A stretch of 64,000 bases of DNA from Candidatus Muproteobacteria bacterium (GTDB lineage: Bacteria; Pseudomonadota; Gammaproteobacteria; Acidiferrobacterales; Sulfurifustaceae), in assembly GCA_027449605.1 (NCBI GenBank), contig DAIDLH010000030.1, forward strand, positions 62,001 through 126,000. The letters are read 5' to 3'. Position numbers and translations under genes: made by a program. Positions 10,454 to 19,660 of this stretch are shown here, in pieces; the first letter of the stretch is position 1; every line of letters starts with the position of its first letter. The notes beneath the pieces were generated by a model, which was given only the letters and a program-made list of their open reading frames with translations, did no database searches and was not told where the DNA came from.

Positions 10454-11086
10454 ATGCCAATTCGTGTTTTGCTTGCCGACGATCATGTGGTCGTCCGCCA
10501 GGGGCTCAAGGCGCTCCTGGAGAAAGAGGGTGTTAACGTGGTGGGCGAAGTGACCGACGGATATCAGGCGGTGCAATGGGTGCGCGACCACAACCCCGAC
10601 GTGGCGGTGCTCGATCTGGCGATGCCACGGTTAAACGGACTCGACGCGGCGCGCGAGATCCTCAAGATATCCTCGCACACCAAACCGATTTTGTTGACCA
10701 TGTATACCGAGGATCATTATATTCTGGAGGCGTTGCGCGCCGGAGTGCGCGGCTACGTCATGAAGAATCACTCGCGCGAGGATCTGGTGCGCGCGATCGC
10801 GCAAGTGGCGCGCGGCGACGTGTATCTGAGTCCGGGCATCTCCGAGGTCGTGGTCCAGGCGTATCTGAACAAATCCGATCTCGCTTCCAATCCCTTGAGC
10901 ACGCGCGAGCGACAGGTGTTGCAACTGGTCGCCGAGGGCAACACCACGAAAAAAATCGCCACCTTGCTCGGCCTGAGCGTCAAGACGGCCGAATCGCACC
11001 GCACCCGGCTCATGGAGAAGCTCGACATACACGAGACCGCCGGACTCGTGCGTTACGCCATTCGTCGGGGGCTGATCCAGCCGTAG
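10454..11086 (+). CDS. NarL/LuxR-family response regulator
   Basis: 210 residues. Receiver domain 1-120 with acidic pair Asp9-Asp10, phospho-acceptor Asp54 (VLDLAMP) and Lys104 (YVMKN); C-terminal LuxR HTH at ~145-205 (LSTRERQVLQLVAEGNTTKKIA, SVKTAESHRTRLMEKL). Cognate partner of the preceding HisKA_3 kinase by adjacency. Being the last gene before the exopolysaccharide operon, it is the natural candidate for its transcriptional control, an inference from position. Confidence 0.94.
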   Translation: MPIRVLLADDHVVVRQGLKALLEKEGVNVVGEVTDGYQAVQWVRDHNPDVAVLDLAMPRLNGLDAAREILKISSHTKPILLTMYTEDHYILEALRAGVRGYVMKNHSREDLVRAIAQVARGDVYLSPGISEVVVQAYLNKSDLASNPLSTRERQVLQLVAEGNTTKKIATLLGLSVKTAESHRTRLMEKLDIHETAGLVRYAIRRGLIQP

Positions 11087-11143
11087 CCTCGATCGAGTCC
11101 CGCCGCGTCCCGTGTTTTCTCCGGGGCGCCGGTCTTCTTTTTT

Positions 11144-11248
11144 GAATTCCGGAATCCGCCTTTTCGAAGCCCCGGAATTTTCCCGCTCGAAGCTCCGGTA
11201 TTCTCTGGATTGTTGGGCGTGTCGTTGTGGTCCATCCTGTCCGCCTCA
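11144..11248 (+). promoter_or_regulatory. Leader sequence A, related to 24071-24165
   Basis: Upstream of the initiating sugar transferase. The segment from CCCCGGAATTTTCCC (near 11170) through CTCTGGATTGTTG to GTCCATCCTGTCCG (near 11245) matches the region upstream of the PslG-like gene, with roughly three of four bases the same over the best part. It may hold a promoter, operator or RNA leader common to both transcription units. I cannot identify the binding factor. Confidence 0.45.
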
Positions 11249-11284
11249 AAAAAAATCAATCGGTCGGCAGGAGAAAAGCGGAGC

Positions 11285-12808
11285 ATGATGTCCATCAACG
11301 AGAACGTCGTCGCGTTGCGTGCGCCCGAACCGGATCGCACGGGACGCGAACCGGACGACCGGGCCGCCGCCGCCCGGATCGGCGCCAATCAGCGCATCCC
11401 GTTCCGCCGGCAGACGATCGCGGATGGCGACGGCGTTATTGCGCTTGCCGCCCTGTTCCAGCGGATCGCGGACCCTTTTCTGGCAGTCGCGGCGCTGTCC
11501 GTTGTCACCTGGGGTTATGGCGTCTCTTTCGACGCGTCGTACGTGGCGCTGTCGGTGATCGCCGCGCTCCTGACGTTCATGCTCTTCAAGCCGGTTGCCC
11601 TGACACAGCCTTGGCAGCGTCATGGCTTGATCGGGTTGTGCGCGGGAGTATCGGGTTCGTGGATGATGACGGTGGGCATGTTGCTCTGGCTCGGCGCCGC
11701 GACGGGTTATGCCGGCCTGTACCCGGCCCCTGTCGCCCTGACGTGGATCGCGGCTGTCCCGCCGCTCATCGTCCTGCTGCACGGATCGGTCGGAGCCGTG
11801 CTTTGGCGTTACGTCCATTCGCGGCGGTATCGGCGCACGGCGGTCGTCGTCGGCGTCAACGAATTGAGCCAACGCCTGGCGGAAAAACTGACCGTCCAAT
11901 CCCACCTGGGCATGTCTTTCCAGGGGTTTTTCGACGATCGCGGCGCGGAGCGCCTGAGCGGCTACGCGCACCTCCGGCTCCTGGGACCCCTGAGCGATCT
12001 GCCCGTTTTCGCCGCCAGGAACAAAGTCGACGTCATCTACATCGCGCTGCCGATGCTGCAGCAGGAACGCATTCTGAAATTGCTCGATCGTCTGCGCGAC
12101 ACCACGGCGTCGATTTACTTCGTTCCGGACGTTTTTATAACCGACCTGATCCAGGGCCGTCTCGACGATATCGACGGATTGCCGGTGGCGGCGTTGTGCG
12201 AGACGCCGTTCACCGGCATCCATCGCGTGGTAAAACGCCTGACGGACGTGGTTCTGGCTGGCGCATTTCTCCTGCTGTCATCCCCCCTGTTAGGGCTCAT
12301 TGCGCTCGGCGTCAAGCTGGGCTCACCTGGGCCCGTTCTTTTCAAACAACGCCGGTACGGGATCGACGGCCGGGAAATCGTGGTTTACAAATTTCGCACC
12401 ATGCTCGTGTGCGAAAACGGCAATGTGATCGTACAGGCCCGTCGCCAGGATCCGCGCGTCACGCGCCTCGGCGCGTTCTTGCGCCGGTTCTCCCTGGATG
12501 AGCTGCCGCAGTTCATCAACGTGCTGCAGGGAAACATGAGCGTCGTCGGTCCGCGACCGCACGCGGTGGCGCATAACGAGATGTATCGCAAGCTGATCAA
12601 GGGATACATGATGCGTCACAAGGTCAAACCCGGCATTACCGGATGGGCGCAGGTCAACGGCCTGCGCGGCGCGACTCAGGATCTGGCCAAGATGAGGGAT
12701 CGCGTCGAACACGACCTGGATTATCTCCGGAACTGGTCGCTCGCGTTGGACATGAAAATCATCCTGAGAACGGCGTTGCAATTTTTCCGGGATCGACACG
12801 CGTATTAG
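11285..12808 (+). CDS. Undecaprenyl-phosphate sugar phosphotransferase (WcaJ/EpsB type)
   Basis: 507 residues. Several N-terminal membrane segments (~60-185), a CoA-binding-like Rossmann region (~195-320, VVVGVNELSQRLAEKL) and a C-terminal bacterial sugar transferase domain (~325-507) with KRLTDVVLAGAFLLLSSP, GSPGPVLFKQRRYG, KFRTM, LDELPQF and VGPRPH..H. It transfers a sugar phosphate, commonly glucose-1-P, from the nucleotide sugar to undecaprenyl phosphate at the inner membrane and so starts the repeat unit. ATG at 11285 follows AGGAG; 11288 is also possible. First gene of the exopolysaccharide locus. Confidence 0.93.
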   Translation: MMSINENVVALRAPEPDRTGREPDDRAAAARIGANQRIPFRRQTIADGDGVIALAALFQRIADPFLAVAALSVVTWGYGVSFDASYVALSVIAALLTFMLFKPVALTQPWQRHGLIGLCAGVSGSWMMTVGMLLWLGAATGYAGLYPAPVALTWIAAVPPLIVLLHGSVGAVLWRYVHSRRYRRTAVVVGVNELSQRLAEKLTVQSHLGMSFQGFFDDRGAERLSGYAHLRLLGPLSDLPVFAARNKVDVIYIALPMLQQERILKLLDRLRDTTASIYFVPDVFITDLIQGRLDDIDGLPVAALCETPFTGIHRVVKRLTDVVLAGAFLLLSSPLLGLIALGVKLGSPGPVLFKQRRYGIDGREIVVYKFRTMLVCENGNVIVQARRQDPRVTRLGAFLRRFSLDELPQFINVLQGNMSVVGPRPHAVAHNEMYRKLIKGYMMRHKVKPGITGWAQVNGLRGATQDLAKMRDRVEHDLDYLRNWSLALDMKIILRTALQFFRDRHAY

Positions 12809-12984
12809 TTCCGATCGCGCGATGCTCATCCGCATGGGGTACGGGGAACATGAAACATCTCGAAGGGAAGCAAGCGAAATTCTCCGCGGTCAAGACTCAA
12901 GTTTCAGAACTTCCTTGAGCGCTGCCGGTCGTTATCACGAGCATGGAATCAGAGACTCATTTTGTCCACGCAACGGAGATCGCA

Positions 12985-13389
12985 ATGACGCGAAAAATCG
13001 TATTCAGGAGCTTGATAACCGCCGCCGCGATCGCCGTCACGGCCCCGCCGCACGGCGCGGAAGCAAAATCGGATTTTGCGATCGCGGTTCCCGATCTTTT
13101 GAGCCGGGGTTCCTTTTCCGAGCAGATTCAGCATAACGCCGTGGTGTCGTCGATCGCGCCGGGCCCGTATCGTCATGATGAGCGCCGGTCGGTCATGAGC
13201 GCTTCCACCGCCTTTCTCCCCACGGCGCACGGCGCAAACGGGAGCTGTCGCACGAGCAGCGGTTGGGTCTGTCGTCCGTTCCCGGCATCCAGCACCAAGG
13301 TCTGGACTCTATCGGGTTCGGCGTTGATGGTTCTGGGACTGCTGGCGAGACGCAGGATGACGAGCCGGCGCGGATATATCGACCGATGA
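12985..13389 (+). CDS. Small secreted protein with C-terminal TM and Arg cluster
   Basis: 134 residues, not recognised by family. It starts MTRKIVFRSLITAAAIAVTA with a plausible signal peptide, has a low-complexity middle with two cysteines (GSCRTSSGWVCRPF), and ends with a hydrophobic segment (VWTLSGSALMVLGLLA) followed by RRR. The tripartite end resembles PEP-CTERM sorting signals, but the PEP motif itself is missing (PFPASST occupies that place). GGAG before the ATG at 12985 supports the start. Its stop overlaps the start of epsL (ATGA), so the two are translationally coupled. No exosortase is in the window. It could be an exosortase substrate with a degenerate signal or simply a membrane-anchored EPS accessory protein. 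Confidence 0.65.
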   Translation: MTRKIVFRSLITAAAIAVTAPPHGAEAKSDFAIAVPDLLSRGSFSEQIQHNAVVSSIAPGPYRHDERRSVMSASTAFLPTAHGANGSCRTSSGWVCRPFPASSTKVWTLSGSALMVLGLLARRRMTSRRGYIDR

Positions 13390-14588
13390 CGACAAGAGCG
13401 CGTGCGCTGTGGCTTCTGGGCCTGAGCATGTTTTTGGAGGGTTATATGACATTGGCGCAAGCTGAAGTGAAGCCGTACGTGGCCGCCAGCTATATACATA
13501 CCGACAACCTGTTCCGCCTTTCCGACCGGGCGGACCCTAACGCCGTGATCGGGAGCGGAGACAGGTCCGACAATTACCGGCGTCTCGAAGCGGGGGTGGA
13601 CATGAACGCCCAGGCGTCGCGCCAGAAATTCAATCTGCAAGCGGGCGTCAATCAAACCCGATTCGAGCGTTTTAATTTTCTCGATAACGGCGGCGGTTCC
13701 GGACGCGCGGTTTGGGATGGCGAGATAGGAAGCGCCTGGCGAGGCCGGGCCGGTTATGAATACGCGCGCTCGCTCTCCGCTTTCGAGGTGTTGAGCGGGG
13801 GCAAGAATATCCGGACCGACCGACGCGGCTTCGGCGAACTCGATTACCGGATTTTTCCGAGCTGGCGGATTCGCGCCGGGGCCGATAACTACGACGTCAA
13901 AAACAGCCTGACAACGCGGCAAACGCTCGATAATCGAACGGTTTCCCGGGCCATCGGCCTGCATTACGTGAACGCCGCCGAAGATTATCTTGGCGTGCAG
14001 TCGAAGTCGACCGACGGCAGCTACCCCAATCCCGAGAATATCAACGGCGTCTCGGTCGACAACGGTTACGATGAAACCGAAAACGGATTGGTCATGGACT
14101 GGCGTCCGGCCGGACATTCGCGCCTGCGGGCGCGCGCCAGTTATACCGAGCGCCACTACGCCCAACTGCCGGCGAGGGACTACAAAGGTCCGACGGCTCG
14201 TTTGATTTACGACTGGAACCTGTCCGAAAAGACGCTCGCGAACGCCGTCGTCTGGCGGGAGCTCACCATCGCCGACGACCTGAGCGCCAGTTATGTGTTG
14301 TCCAAGGGAATCAACCTCGGACCGAAATGGTCGGCCACTCCCAAGGTGACGCTGCGGGCGGGGCTGGGTCATGAAATCCGCGAGTACCGGGGCGACCCGC
14401 GTTTGATCTTGACCGCGCTGAATCAGCGTTCCGACCGGCTCAATGCGGCGACTTTTTCCGCGGATTATCTGCCGTCACCCAAAATCCAGATGGGCCTGGG
14501 TTATGAGACGGGGCGCAGGACGTCCACGCAAGCCCTGTCCGATTACCGCTATCGCAACGTCAGCGGGAATCTGCGCGTGGAATTCTAG
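13386..14588 (+). CDS. epsL: EpsL-type outer membrane beta-barrel protein
   Basis: 400 residues. A signal peptide ends near TLAQA-EVKPYV. The mature protein shows alternating aromatic/hydrophobic strands, an early VAASYIHTDNLFRLSD block and a final RYRNVSGNLRVEF with C-terminal Phe, all as in outer-membrane barrels of the EpsL family found in methanolan-type and exosortase-linked EPS loci. It probably forms or supports the export pore. Overlaps the small secreted protein gene; epsD follows 13 bases later after an AGGAGG site. Confidence 0.85.
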   Translation: MTTRARALWLLGLSMFLEGYMTLAQAEVKPYVAASYIHTDNLFRLSDRADPNAVIGSGDRSDNYRRLEAGVDMNAQASRQKFNLQAGVNQTRFERFNFLDNGGGSGRAVWDGEIGSAWRGRAGYEYARSLSAFEVLSGGKNIRTDRRGFGELDYRIFPSWRIRAGADNYDVKNSLTTRQTLDNRTVSRAIGLHYVNAAEDYLGVQSKSTDGSYPNPENINGVSVDNGYDETENGLVMDWRPAGHSRLRARASYTERHYAQLPARDYKGPTARLIYDWNLSEKTLANAVVWRELTIADDLSASYVLSKGINLGPKWSATPKVTLRAGLGHEIREYRGDPRLILTALNQRSDRLNAATFSADYLPSPKIQMGLGYETGRRTSTQALSDYRYRNVSGNLRVEF

Positions 14589-14601
14589 GAGGCGAATAGC
14601 C

Positions 14602-15510
14602 ATGAACCGCTCGCGCCGTTTCCGGAATAAACCGTTTTTGATTCTCGTCGCGGCGTTCATCTCCTTGAGCGCCTGTAACGACGGCCCGGCGCTGGTCAGG
14701 GTGAACGACGAGGAGATCAGCGTGCGCCAGGTGAATTACGTGCTGGCGCATTTCCCACAAGATCGAAGCCAGGACGGGGTTTTGGCGCGCCGTGTCGTCG
14801 AGCGATTCGTCGATCAGCAGTTATTGCTTCAGATGGCGCTGAAAAATGGGCTGGATCGCGACCCGGACGTGATGCTGGCCATGGAGCAAGTGCGTCGCCA
14901 GATATTGGCCCAGGCGTATCTCGACAAAATCGGCGGCGAGGTCGCCGCGCCCGGCGAGGCGGAAATCAGGGCCTACTACGACCGGCATCCGGAGCTCTTC
15001 GCGCACCGGAAAATGTATCGGGTGCAACAAATCGTCGTCTCCAGGTCTTTGCCATACTCCGCTCTCAAGGCCAGGGTCAACGGCGACATGAGCGCCGCGG
15101 ATCTCATCCGCTGGTTGCAGGCCGGAAAGACGCTGGTGAGCGCGACGACCTCCGTAACGCCCGCGGAAAACATTTCCGCCGAGATTCTGCCCAGGCTGCA
15201 TGCGATGAAGAAAGGCGATCGGCTGGCTTGGGAAACGCCCGAGCATCACGTCGTCGTGGTCCTGCTCGGCGCCACGGAACAACCGCTCGCGCATGCCAGG
15301 GCCGCTCCGCTGATCGAGGAATTTCTGTTGGGCGAGAAACGCAAGGCGCGCGGTCAGGAAGAGTTGGCGCGTCTGCGGCGCTCCGCCACGATCCAGTGGA
15401 TGACGGATTTCGCCGCGCGGCCCGCCGCTATCGAGAATCGCCGGCGATCGCGACGCTCCCCGGATCGACGTGCGTCGGAGCCGGACAGCGCCGGAAGGGG
15501 TTTCGCGTGA
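14602..15510 (+). CDS. epsD: EpsD family peptidyl-prolyl isomerase, lipoprotein
   Basis: 302 residues. The N-terminus ends in a lipobox, SLSAC with Cys25, so it is probably a lipoprotein. Then comes a SurA-like N-terminal helical region (VNDEEISVRQVNYVLAHF..) and a parvulin-like part (AYYDRHPELFAHRKMYRVQQIV..). EpsD proteins accompany epsL/epsE in EPS clusters and are thought to help outer-membrane or periplasmic folding. AGGAGG at 14587-14592 supports the ATG. The stop overlaps the GTG of epsE. Confidence 0.85.
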   Translation: MNRSRRFRNKPFLILVAAFISLSACNDGPALVRVNDEEISVRQVNYVLAHFPQDRSQDGVLARRVVERFVDQQLLLQMALKNGLDRDPDVMLAMEQVRRQILAQAYLDKIGGEVAAPGEAEIRAYYDRHPELFAHRKMYRVQQIVVSRSLPYSALKARVNGDMSAADLIRWLQAGKTLVSATTSVTPAENISAEILPRLHAMKKGDRLAWETPEHHVVVVLLGATEQPLAHARAAPLIEEFLLGEKRKARGQEELARLRRSATIQWMTDFAARPAAIENRRRSRRSPDRRASEPDSAGRGFA

Positions 15511-16388
15511 AATGTCCTCGCGGTCTTGCGTTGAGTCCGCATTTGTCGGGCGGTCCGCGCCGTCGCCCCTGGGGGGCGCGCACGCCGGGCCGAGTCCGGG
15601 TCGCGGCGATATTTTTTTTATTGCTCTGTTCGCCATTCACGGCGATGGCGCAGGGATATCTCCTGGACGTGGGCGACGTCGTGAAGATCACCGTTTACGA
15701 CAATCCCGATCTGACGACCGTCGCGCGCATCAACGAGGCCGGCAAGATCAGTTTTCCGTTGTTGGGCGAGGTGTCCATCGTCCAACTGAGCGCGCTGGAT
15801 GCCGGGGCCAGAATATCCAGCCAGCTCAGGAAGGGCGGGTTTATCAAATATCCGCAGGTGAACGTATTCGTCGAGCGTTTCCACAGCGCGATGGTGTCGA
15901 TCCTGGGCGAGGTGCAGAAGCCCGGCAAATACCCGGCTCGCGACCCGGAAACGGAGGACGTAAAAAGCGTGGCGGATTTGCTGGTGCTGGCGGGCGGCTT
16001 GAAAGAGACCGCCGCCGATTATCTCACCGTGATCGGCAAGCAGAAGGGCGTCAAATCCAGTCAACGGGTCGATCTGACCGCCTTGCTGCGTCGCGGCGAC
16101 ATGAGTCAGAACCTTCCCATCGGCGAAGGCGACGTCGTGTTCGTGCCGCGCATGGACATGTTTTACATATACGGCGAAGTACAAAAGCCAGGCTCTTACC
16201 GCCTGGAACGCGATATGACGGTGATGCAGGCGCTGGCGGTGGGCGGCGGATTGACGCCCCGCGGCACGCAACGTGGCATCGTGATCAAGCGTCGCGATGA
16301 CGACGGAAAAATCCGCTCGCACCGGTCGAAGCTCCCGGACAAGTTGCGACCCGACGACGTCATTTACGTCAAGGAAAGCTGGTTTTGA
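15507..16388 (+). CDS. epsE: Polysaccharide export protein EpsE (Wza-like)
   Basis: 293 residues. A signal peptide around residues 30-50 (VAAIFFLLLCSPFTAMAQ) precedes a Poly_export domain (GYLLDVGDVVKITVYDNPDLT) and two SLBB regions (VSILGEVQKPGKYPAR, FYIYGEVQKPGSYRLERDMTV). Wza-type proteins build the periplasmic/outer-membrane export channel. GTG start at 15507 overlaps the epsD stop; an unusually long basic leader (~30 residues) comes before the signal core, so a later start is possible. Confidence 0.9.
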   Translation: MKCPRGLALSPHLSGGPRRRPWGARTPGRVRVAAIFFLLLCSPFTAMAQGYLLDVGDVVKITVYDNPDLTTVARINEAGKISFPLLGEVSIVQLSALDAGARISSQLRKGGFIKYPQVNVFVERFHSAMVSILGEVQKPGKYPARDPETEDVKSVADLLVLAGGLKETAADYLTVIGKQKGVKSSQRVDLTALLRRGDMSQNLPIGEGDVVFVPRMDMFYIYGEVQKPGSYRLERDMTVMQALAVGGGLTPRGTQRGIVIKRRDDDGKIRSHRSKLPDKLRPDDVIYVKESWF

Positions 16389-16404
16389 AGCGAGGACGGG
16401 AAAC

Positions 16405-17556
16405 ATGAACTTTCAACAATTGATGTCAATCCTGAGCGCGCGCTCCGGCTGGATCGTGTTGACGCTGTTCGTCGTCACCGGCGTCACGGCGGCGGCCACC
16501 TTTTTCGTCCTTCCCAAAACCTACTCGGCCACGACCTCGATGATGATCTCCTTCAAGAGCAACGACCCGTTTGGGCAGCCGGGTTTCGCGGTCCCGCAAT
16601 CTCCGGGTTACGTGGCGACGCAGGCGGATATCGTGTCCAGCCATCAAGTCGCCCTTGAGGTCGTCAAGAACCTGGCTTGGGCCGACGACCCCCGGGCCAT
16701 CGAATTATTCAACAAAGAAACGCGAGGACGCGGTTCCCTCGACGACTGGCTGGCCGACAAATTGTTGAAAAAGCTGGAGGTCAGACCGGCGCGCGAAAGT
16801 CGCGTGATCGAGATCCGATTTTCTTGGACCGACCCGCAATTTTCAGCCCGCGTGGCCGACGCCTTCGCCCAGGCCTATATCGACACCACTTCGGCCTTGA
16901 ATGCCGACCCCGCGCGCCGCAACACCGGCTGGTTCGAGCAGCAATTGAAAAAATTGCGCGGTGACGTAAAACGGGCTCAGGAAAAACTGACGGCGTATCA
17001 GCAGAAAAGCGGGATCGTCGGCGCCAGCGGCGAACGCATGGACACGGAGACACAGCGCCTGGCGGAACTCACGACGCAGCTGACGGCGGCGCAGGCCCAA
17101 GTCTACGAAGTGAAGTCGCGTCAACTGGGGGAAAATCACCCGCAATATCGGCGCGCACTGGCCAATGAAGCGGCGTTGCAGCGGCCGGTGGCCGAACAGA
17201 AAGCCAGAATACTGAGATTGCGCAAGCAATACGACGATATCGCCATGTTGACCCGCGAAGTGGAGAATGCACAGCGCATCTACGACGCCGCCATGCAACG
17301 CGCCGACCAGACCAGCCTGGAGAGCCAATCCCCTCAAGCCGGCGCCTCGATTCTGAGCAAGGCGTACGTCCCGACCGAACCTTCCAGCCCCAAGGTCGTT
17401 TTGAATCTGGCCCTGTCCGTGCTGCTCGGCCTGGCGCTCGGCGTGGGCGTCGCGCTGGGCCGCGAACTGGCGGATCGCCGGGTGCGGACGGTCCGGGACA
17501 TCAAGCTGGACCTGGGACTTCCGGTGTTGGGCGTGTTGCAGAAAGGGAGGGCCTAG
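16405..17556 (+). CDS. epsF: Chain length determinant protein EpsF (Wzc N-terminal-like)
   Basis: 383 residues. Wzz domain with an N-terminal membrane helix (~15-35), a long periplasmic coiled-coil region (~165-330) and a second helix (~345-365, LNLALSVLLGLALGVGVALG) preceded by the Pro-rich PTEPSSPK. It controls polymer length with the separate kinase EpsG; together they correspond to a split Wzc. ATG follows GAGGACGGG. Gene spacing to both neighbours is under 20 bases. Confidence 0.92.
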   Translation: MNFQQLMSILSARSGWIVLTLFVVTGVTAAATFFVLPKTYSATTSMMISFKSNDPFGQPGFAVPQSPGYVATQADIVSSHQVALEVVKNLAWADDPRAIELFNKETRGRGSLDDWLADKLLKKLEVRPARESRVIEIRFSWTDPQFSARVADAFAQAYIDTTSALNADPARRNTGWFEQQLKKLRGDVKRAQEKLTAYQQKSGIVGASGERMDTETQRLAELTTQLTAAQAQVYEVKSRQLGENHPQYRRALANEAALQRPVAEQKARILRLRKQYDDIAMLTREVENAQRIYDAAMQRADQTSLESQSPQAGASILSKAYVPTEPSSPKVVLNLALSVLLGLALGVGVALGRELADRRVRTVRDIKLDLGLPVLGVLQKGRA

Positions 17557-17560
17557 AGCC

Positions 17561-18478
17561 ATGCGACTGTTTCGAACCTTCGATATCACGCCCACCCTGG
17601 ATGATTTGCCGGGAGAAAACGACGCGGGTTCGGCGGCCACGACGCACGCGTCTCCCCTCGGAAAAATAGGACAGATACTGTTGGACGGCGGCAAACTCGA
17701 CCCGGAAGACATACAGAAGATACTCAAGCTGCAACACCGAAAAGGGTTGCGCTTCGGCGAGGCCGCTTTGAAGCTCCGGCTTCTCAAACCGCAGGATCTG
17801 ATGCAGGCCTTGTCGCGGCAGTTCGCCTACCCTTGCCTGCAACCGGGCGAGGGCGACTTTTCACGCGAGGTGGTGGCGGCCTACCAGTCTTCTCCGTCGC
17901 AGCTCGAGGCCCTGCGCCAGCAGCGCAGCCTGCTCACGCAGTACTGGTTCGCGCGCTCTCCGGCGCTGGCGATCGTCAGCCCCGACCATGGAGAGGGACG
18001 CAGTTACCTTGCGGCAAACCTGGCGGTGCTGTTCGCGCAATTGGGCCGGAGGACCCTGCTGATCGACGCGGATATGCGACGGCCGCGTCAGCACGAGATA
18101 TTTAACGTGGTCAATCGCCTGGGTCTTTCCTCCTTTCTGGCCGGACGCGCCGGCGCCGAGATCATCCAGCCACTGCCGGTTTTAAGATCGCTCGCGGTTC
18201 TGTCCGCGGGTCCGATCCCGCCGAACCCGCACGAGCTCCTGGATCGCGGCGGACTGTCCGGCCTGCTGGAGAGGGCATACCGCGATTACCAGGTGATCAT
18301 CGTCGATACGCCCGCGGGAAACCACCAGGGAGACGCGCACATCGTCGCGCGCCATTGCCAGGGCGCCCTCATGGTGGTGCGCCGGCACCGCACGCGTCTG
18401 AACGACGCGAGAAACATGATCGAACATCTGTCCAACGTCGATGTGCAACTGGTGGGTTCCGTGTTGAATCAATTCTAG
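17561..18478 (+). CDS. epsG: EpsG bacterial tyrosine kinase
   Basis: 305 residues. The N-terminal ~100 residues resemble the GspE/MshE N-domain ([22 protein letters not shown]). The C-terminal part is a BY-kinase ATPase with Walker [14 protein letters not shown], Walker A' [13 protein letters not shown] and Walker [10 protein letters not shown]. It lacks an evident C-terminal tyrosine cluster (ends VGSVLNQF), as is common for EpsG. It acts at the inner membrane with EpsF to regulate polymerisation and export. Confidence 0.9.
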   Translation: MRLFRTFDITPTLDDLPGENDAGSAATTHASPLGKIGQILLDGGKLDPEDIQKILKLQHRKGLRFGEAALKLRLLKPQDLMQALSRQFAYPCLQPGEGDFSREVVAAYQSSPSQLEALRQQRSLLTQYWFARSPALAIVSPDHGEGRSYLAANLAVLFAQLGRRTLLIDADMRRPRQHEIFNVVNRLGLSSFLAGRAGAEIIQPLPVLRSLAVLSAGPIPPNPHELLDRGGLSGLLERAYRDYQVIIVDTPAGNHQGDAHIVARHCQGALMVVRRHRTRLNDARNMIEHLSNVDVQLVGSVLNQF

Positions 18479-18515
18479 GACGGCAAAACCGATGGACGAC
18501 TCGAAGGAGGTGTTT

Positions 18516-19628
18516 GTGAAAAAAGCCCTCATCACGGGAATAACGGGTCAGGACGGCGCCTATCTGGCGGAACTCCTGCTCGACAAAGGCTATGAGGTGC
18601 ACGGCATCAAACGTCGCTCCTCGCTGTTTAACACCGACCGCATCGATCATCTGTATCAGGGACCGCAACGCAAGGACCGCCGGTTTATCCTGCATCACGG
18701 CGACCTGACGGACTCGAGCAGTCTGTTGCGCGTGATGCAGTTGGTGCAGCCGGATGAGATATACAACCTGGCGGCCCAGAGCCATGTCGCGGTGTCGTTC
18801 GAGGAACCGGAATACACGGCCAATTCCGACGCCCTCGGCGCCTTGCGCCTGCTGGAGGGCATCCGCATTCTCGGTCTGAACGGGAAAACCCGCTTTTATC
18901 AGGCCTCGACCTCGGAGTTGTACGGCAAGGTCCAGGAAACCCCGCAGCGCGAAACCACGCCTTTTTATCCGCGCAGCCCGTACGCGGCGGCCAAATTGTA
19001 CGCCTATTGGATCACCGTGAATTACCGCGAAGCCTACGGGCTGTTCGCGTGCAACGGAATTCTGTTCAACCACGAGTCGCCGATACGCGGCGAGACCTTC
19101 GTGACGCGCAAAGTCACCCGCGGGCTGGCCCGCATCAGCCTCGGGCTGGAGGAATGCATTTATCTGGGAAACCTGAGCGCCAGGCGCGACTGGGGACACG
19201 CGCGCGATTATGTCGAGGCGCAATGGCTGATGCTGCAACAGAACGATCCGGAAGATTTGGTGATTGCCAGCGGCGAACAACACTCGGTCCGCGAGTTCGT
19301 CAACGCCGCCGCCCGGGAGCTGGGCGTGATCCTGAGATGGAGAGGTTTCGGCGCGCATGAAACGGCCGTGGTTTCGCGGGTGTTGCGTCCCGACACGGAA
19401 TTTCGACCGGGTCAGACGGTCGTGCGGGTCGATCCGCACTATTTCCGTCCCGCCGAAGTGGAGACCCTGCTGGGAGACGCCGGCAGGGCGCGGCAGAAAT
19501 TGAATTGGAAACCGAAAATTCCATTCGCCACGCTGGTGGCGGAAATGGTGCGCGCGGATCTTGCGCTGGCGTCGCGCGACGCCGTGTGCCAGCGCGAGGG
19601 TTTCGAGACCTACCGCTATTACGAATGA
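18516..19628 (+). CDS. gmd: GDP-mannose 4,6-dehydratase
   Basis: 370 residues of an extended SDR. NAD(P)-binding [19 protein letters not shown] at the N-terminus, [18 protein letters not shown], and the Tyr-x3-Lys motif in [12 protein letters not shown], with [15 protein letters not shown] typical of Gmd. It converts GDP-D-mannose to GDP-4-keto-6-deoxymannose. The GTG at 18516 is preferred: AAGGAGG at 18504-18510 lies five bases before it, whereas an in-frame ATG at 18492 would place that site inside the coding region. The product feeds the next gene. Confidence 0.95.
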   Translation: MKKALITGITGQDGAYLAELLLDKGYEVHGIKRRSSLFNTDRIDHLYQGPQRKDRRFILHHGDLTDSSSLLRVMQLVQPDEIYNLAAQSHVAVSFEEPEYTANSDALGALRLLEGIRILGLNGKTRFYQASTSELYGKVQETPQRETTPFYPRSPYAAAKLYAYWITVNYREAYGLFACNGILFNHESPIRGETFVTRKVTRGLARISLGLEECIYLGNLSARRDWGHARDYVEAQWLMLQQNDPEDLVIASGEQHSVREFVNAAARELGVILRWRGFGAHETAVVSRVLRPDTEFRPGQTVVRVDPHYFRPAEVETLLGDAGRARQKLNWKPKIPFATLVAEMVRADLALASRDAVCQREGFETYRYYE

Positions 19629-19660
19629 AATCATGACGCGCTCGACATGACGGAGGGATT

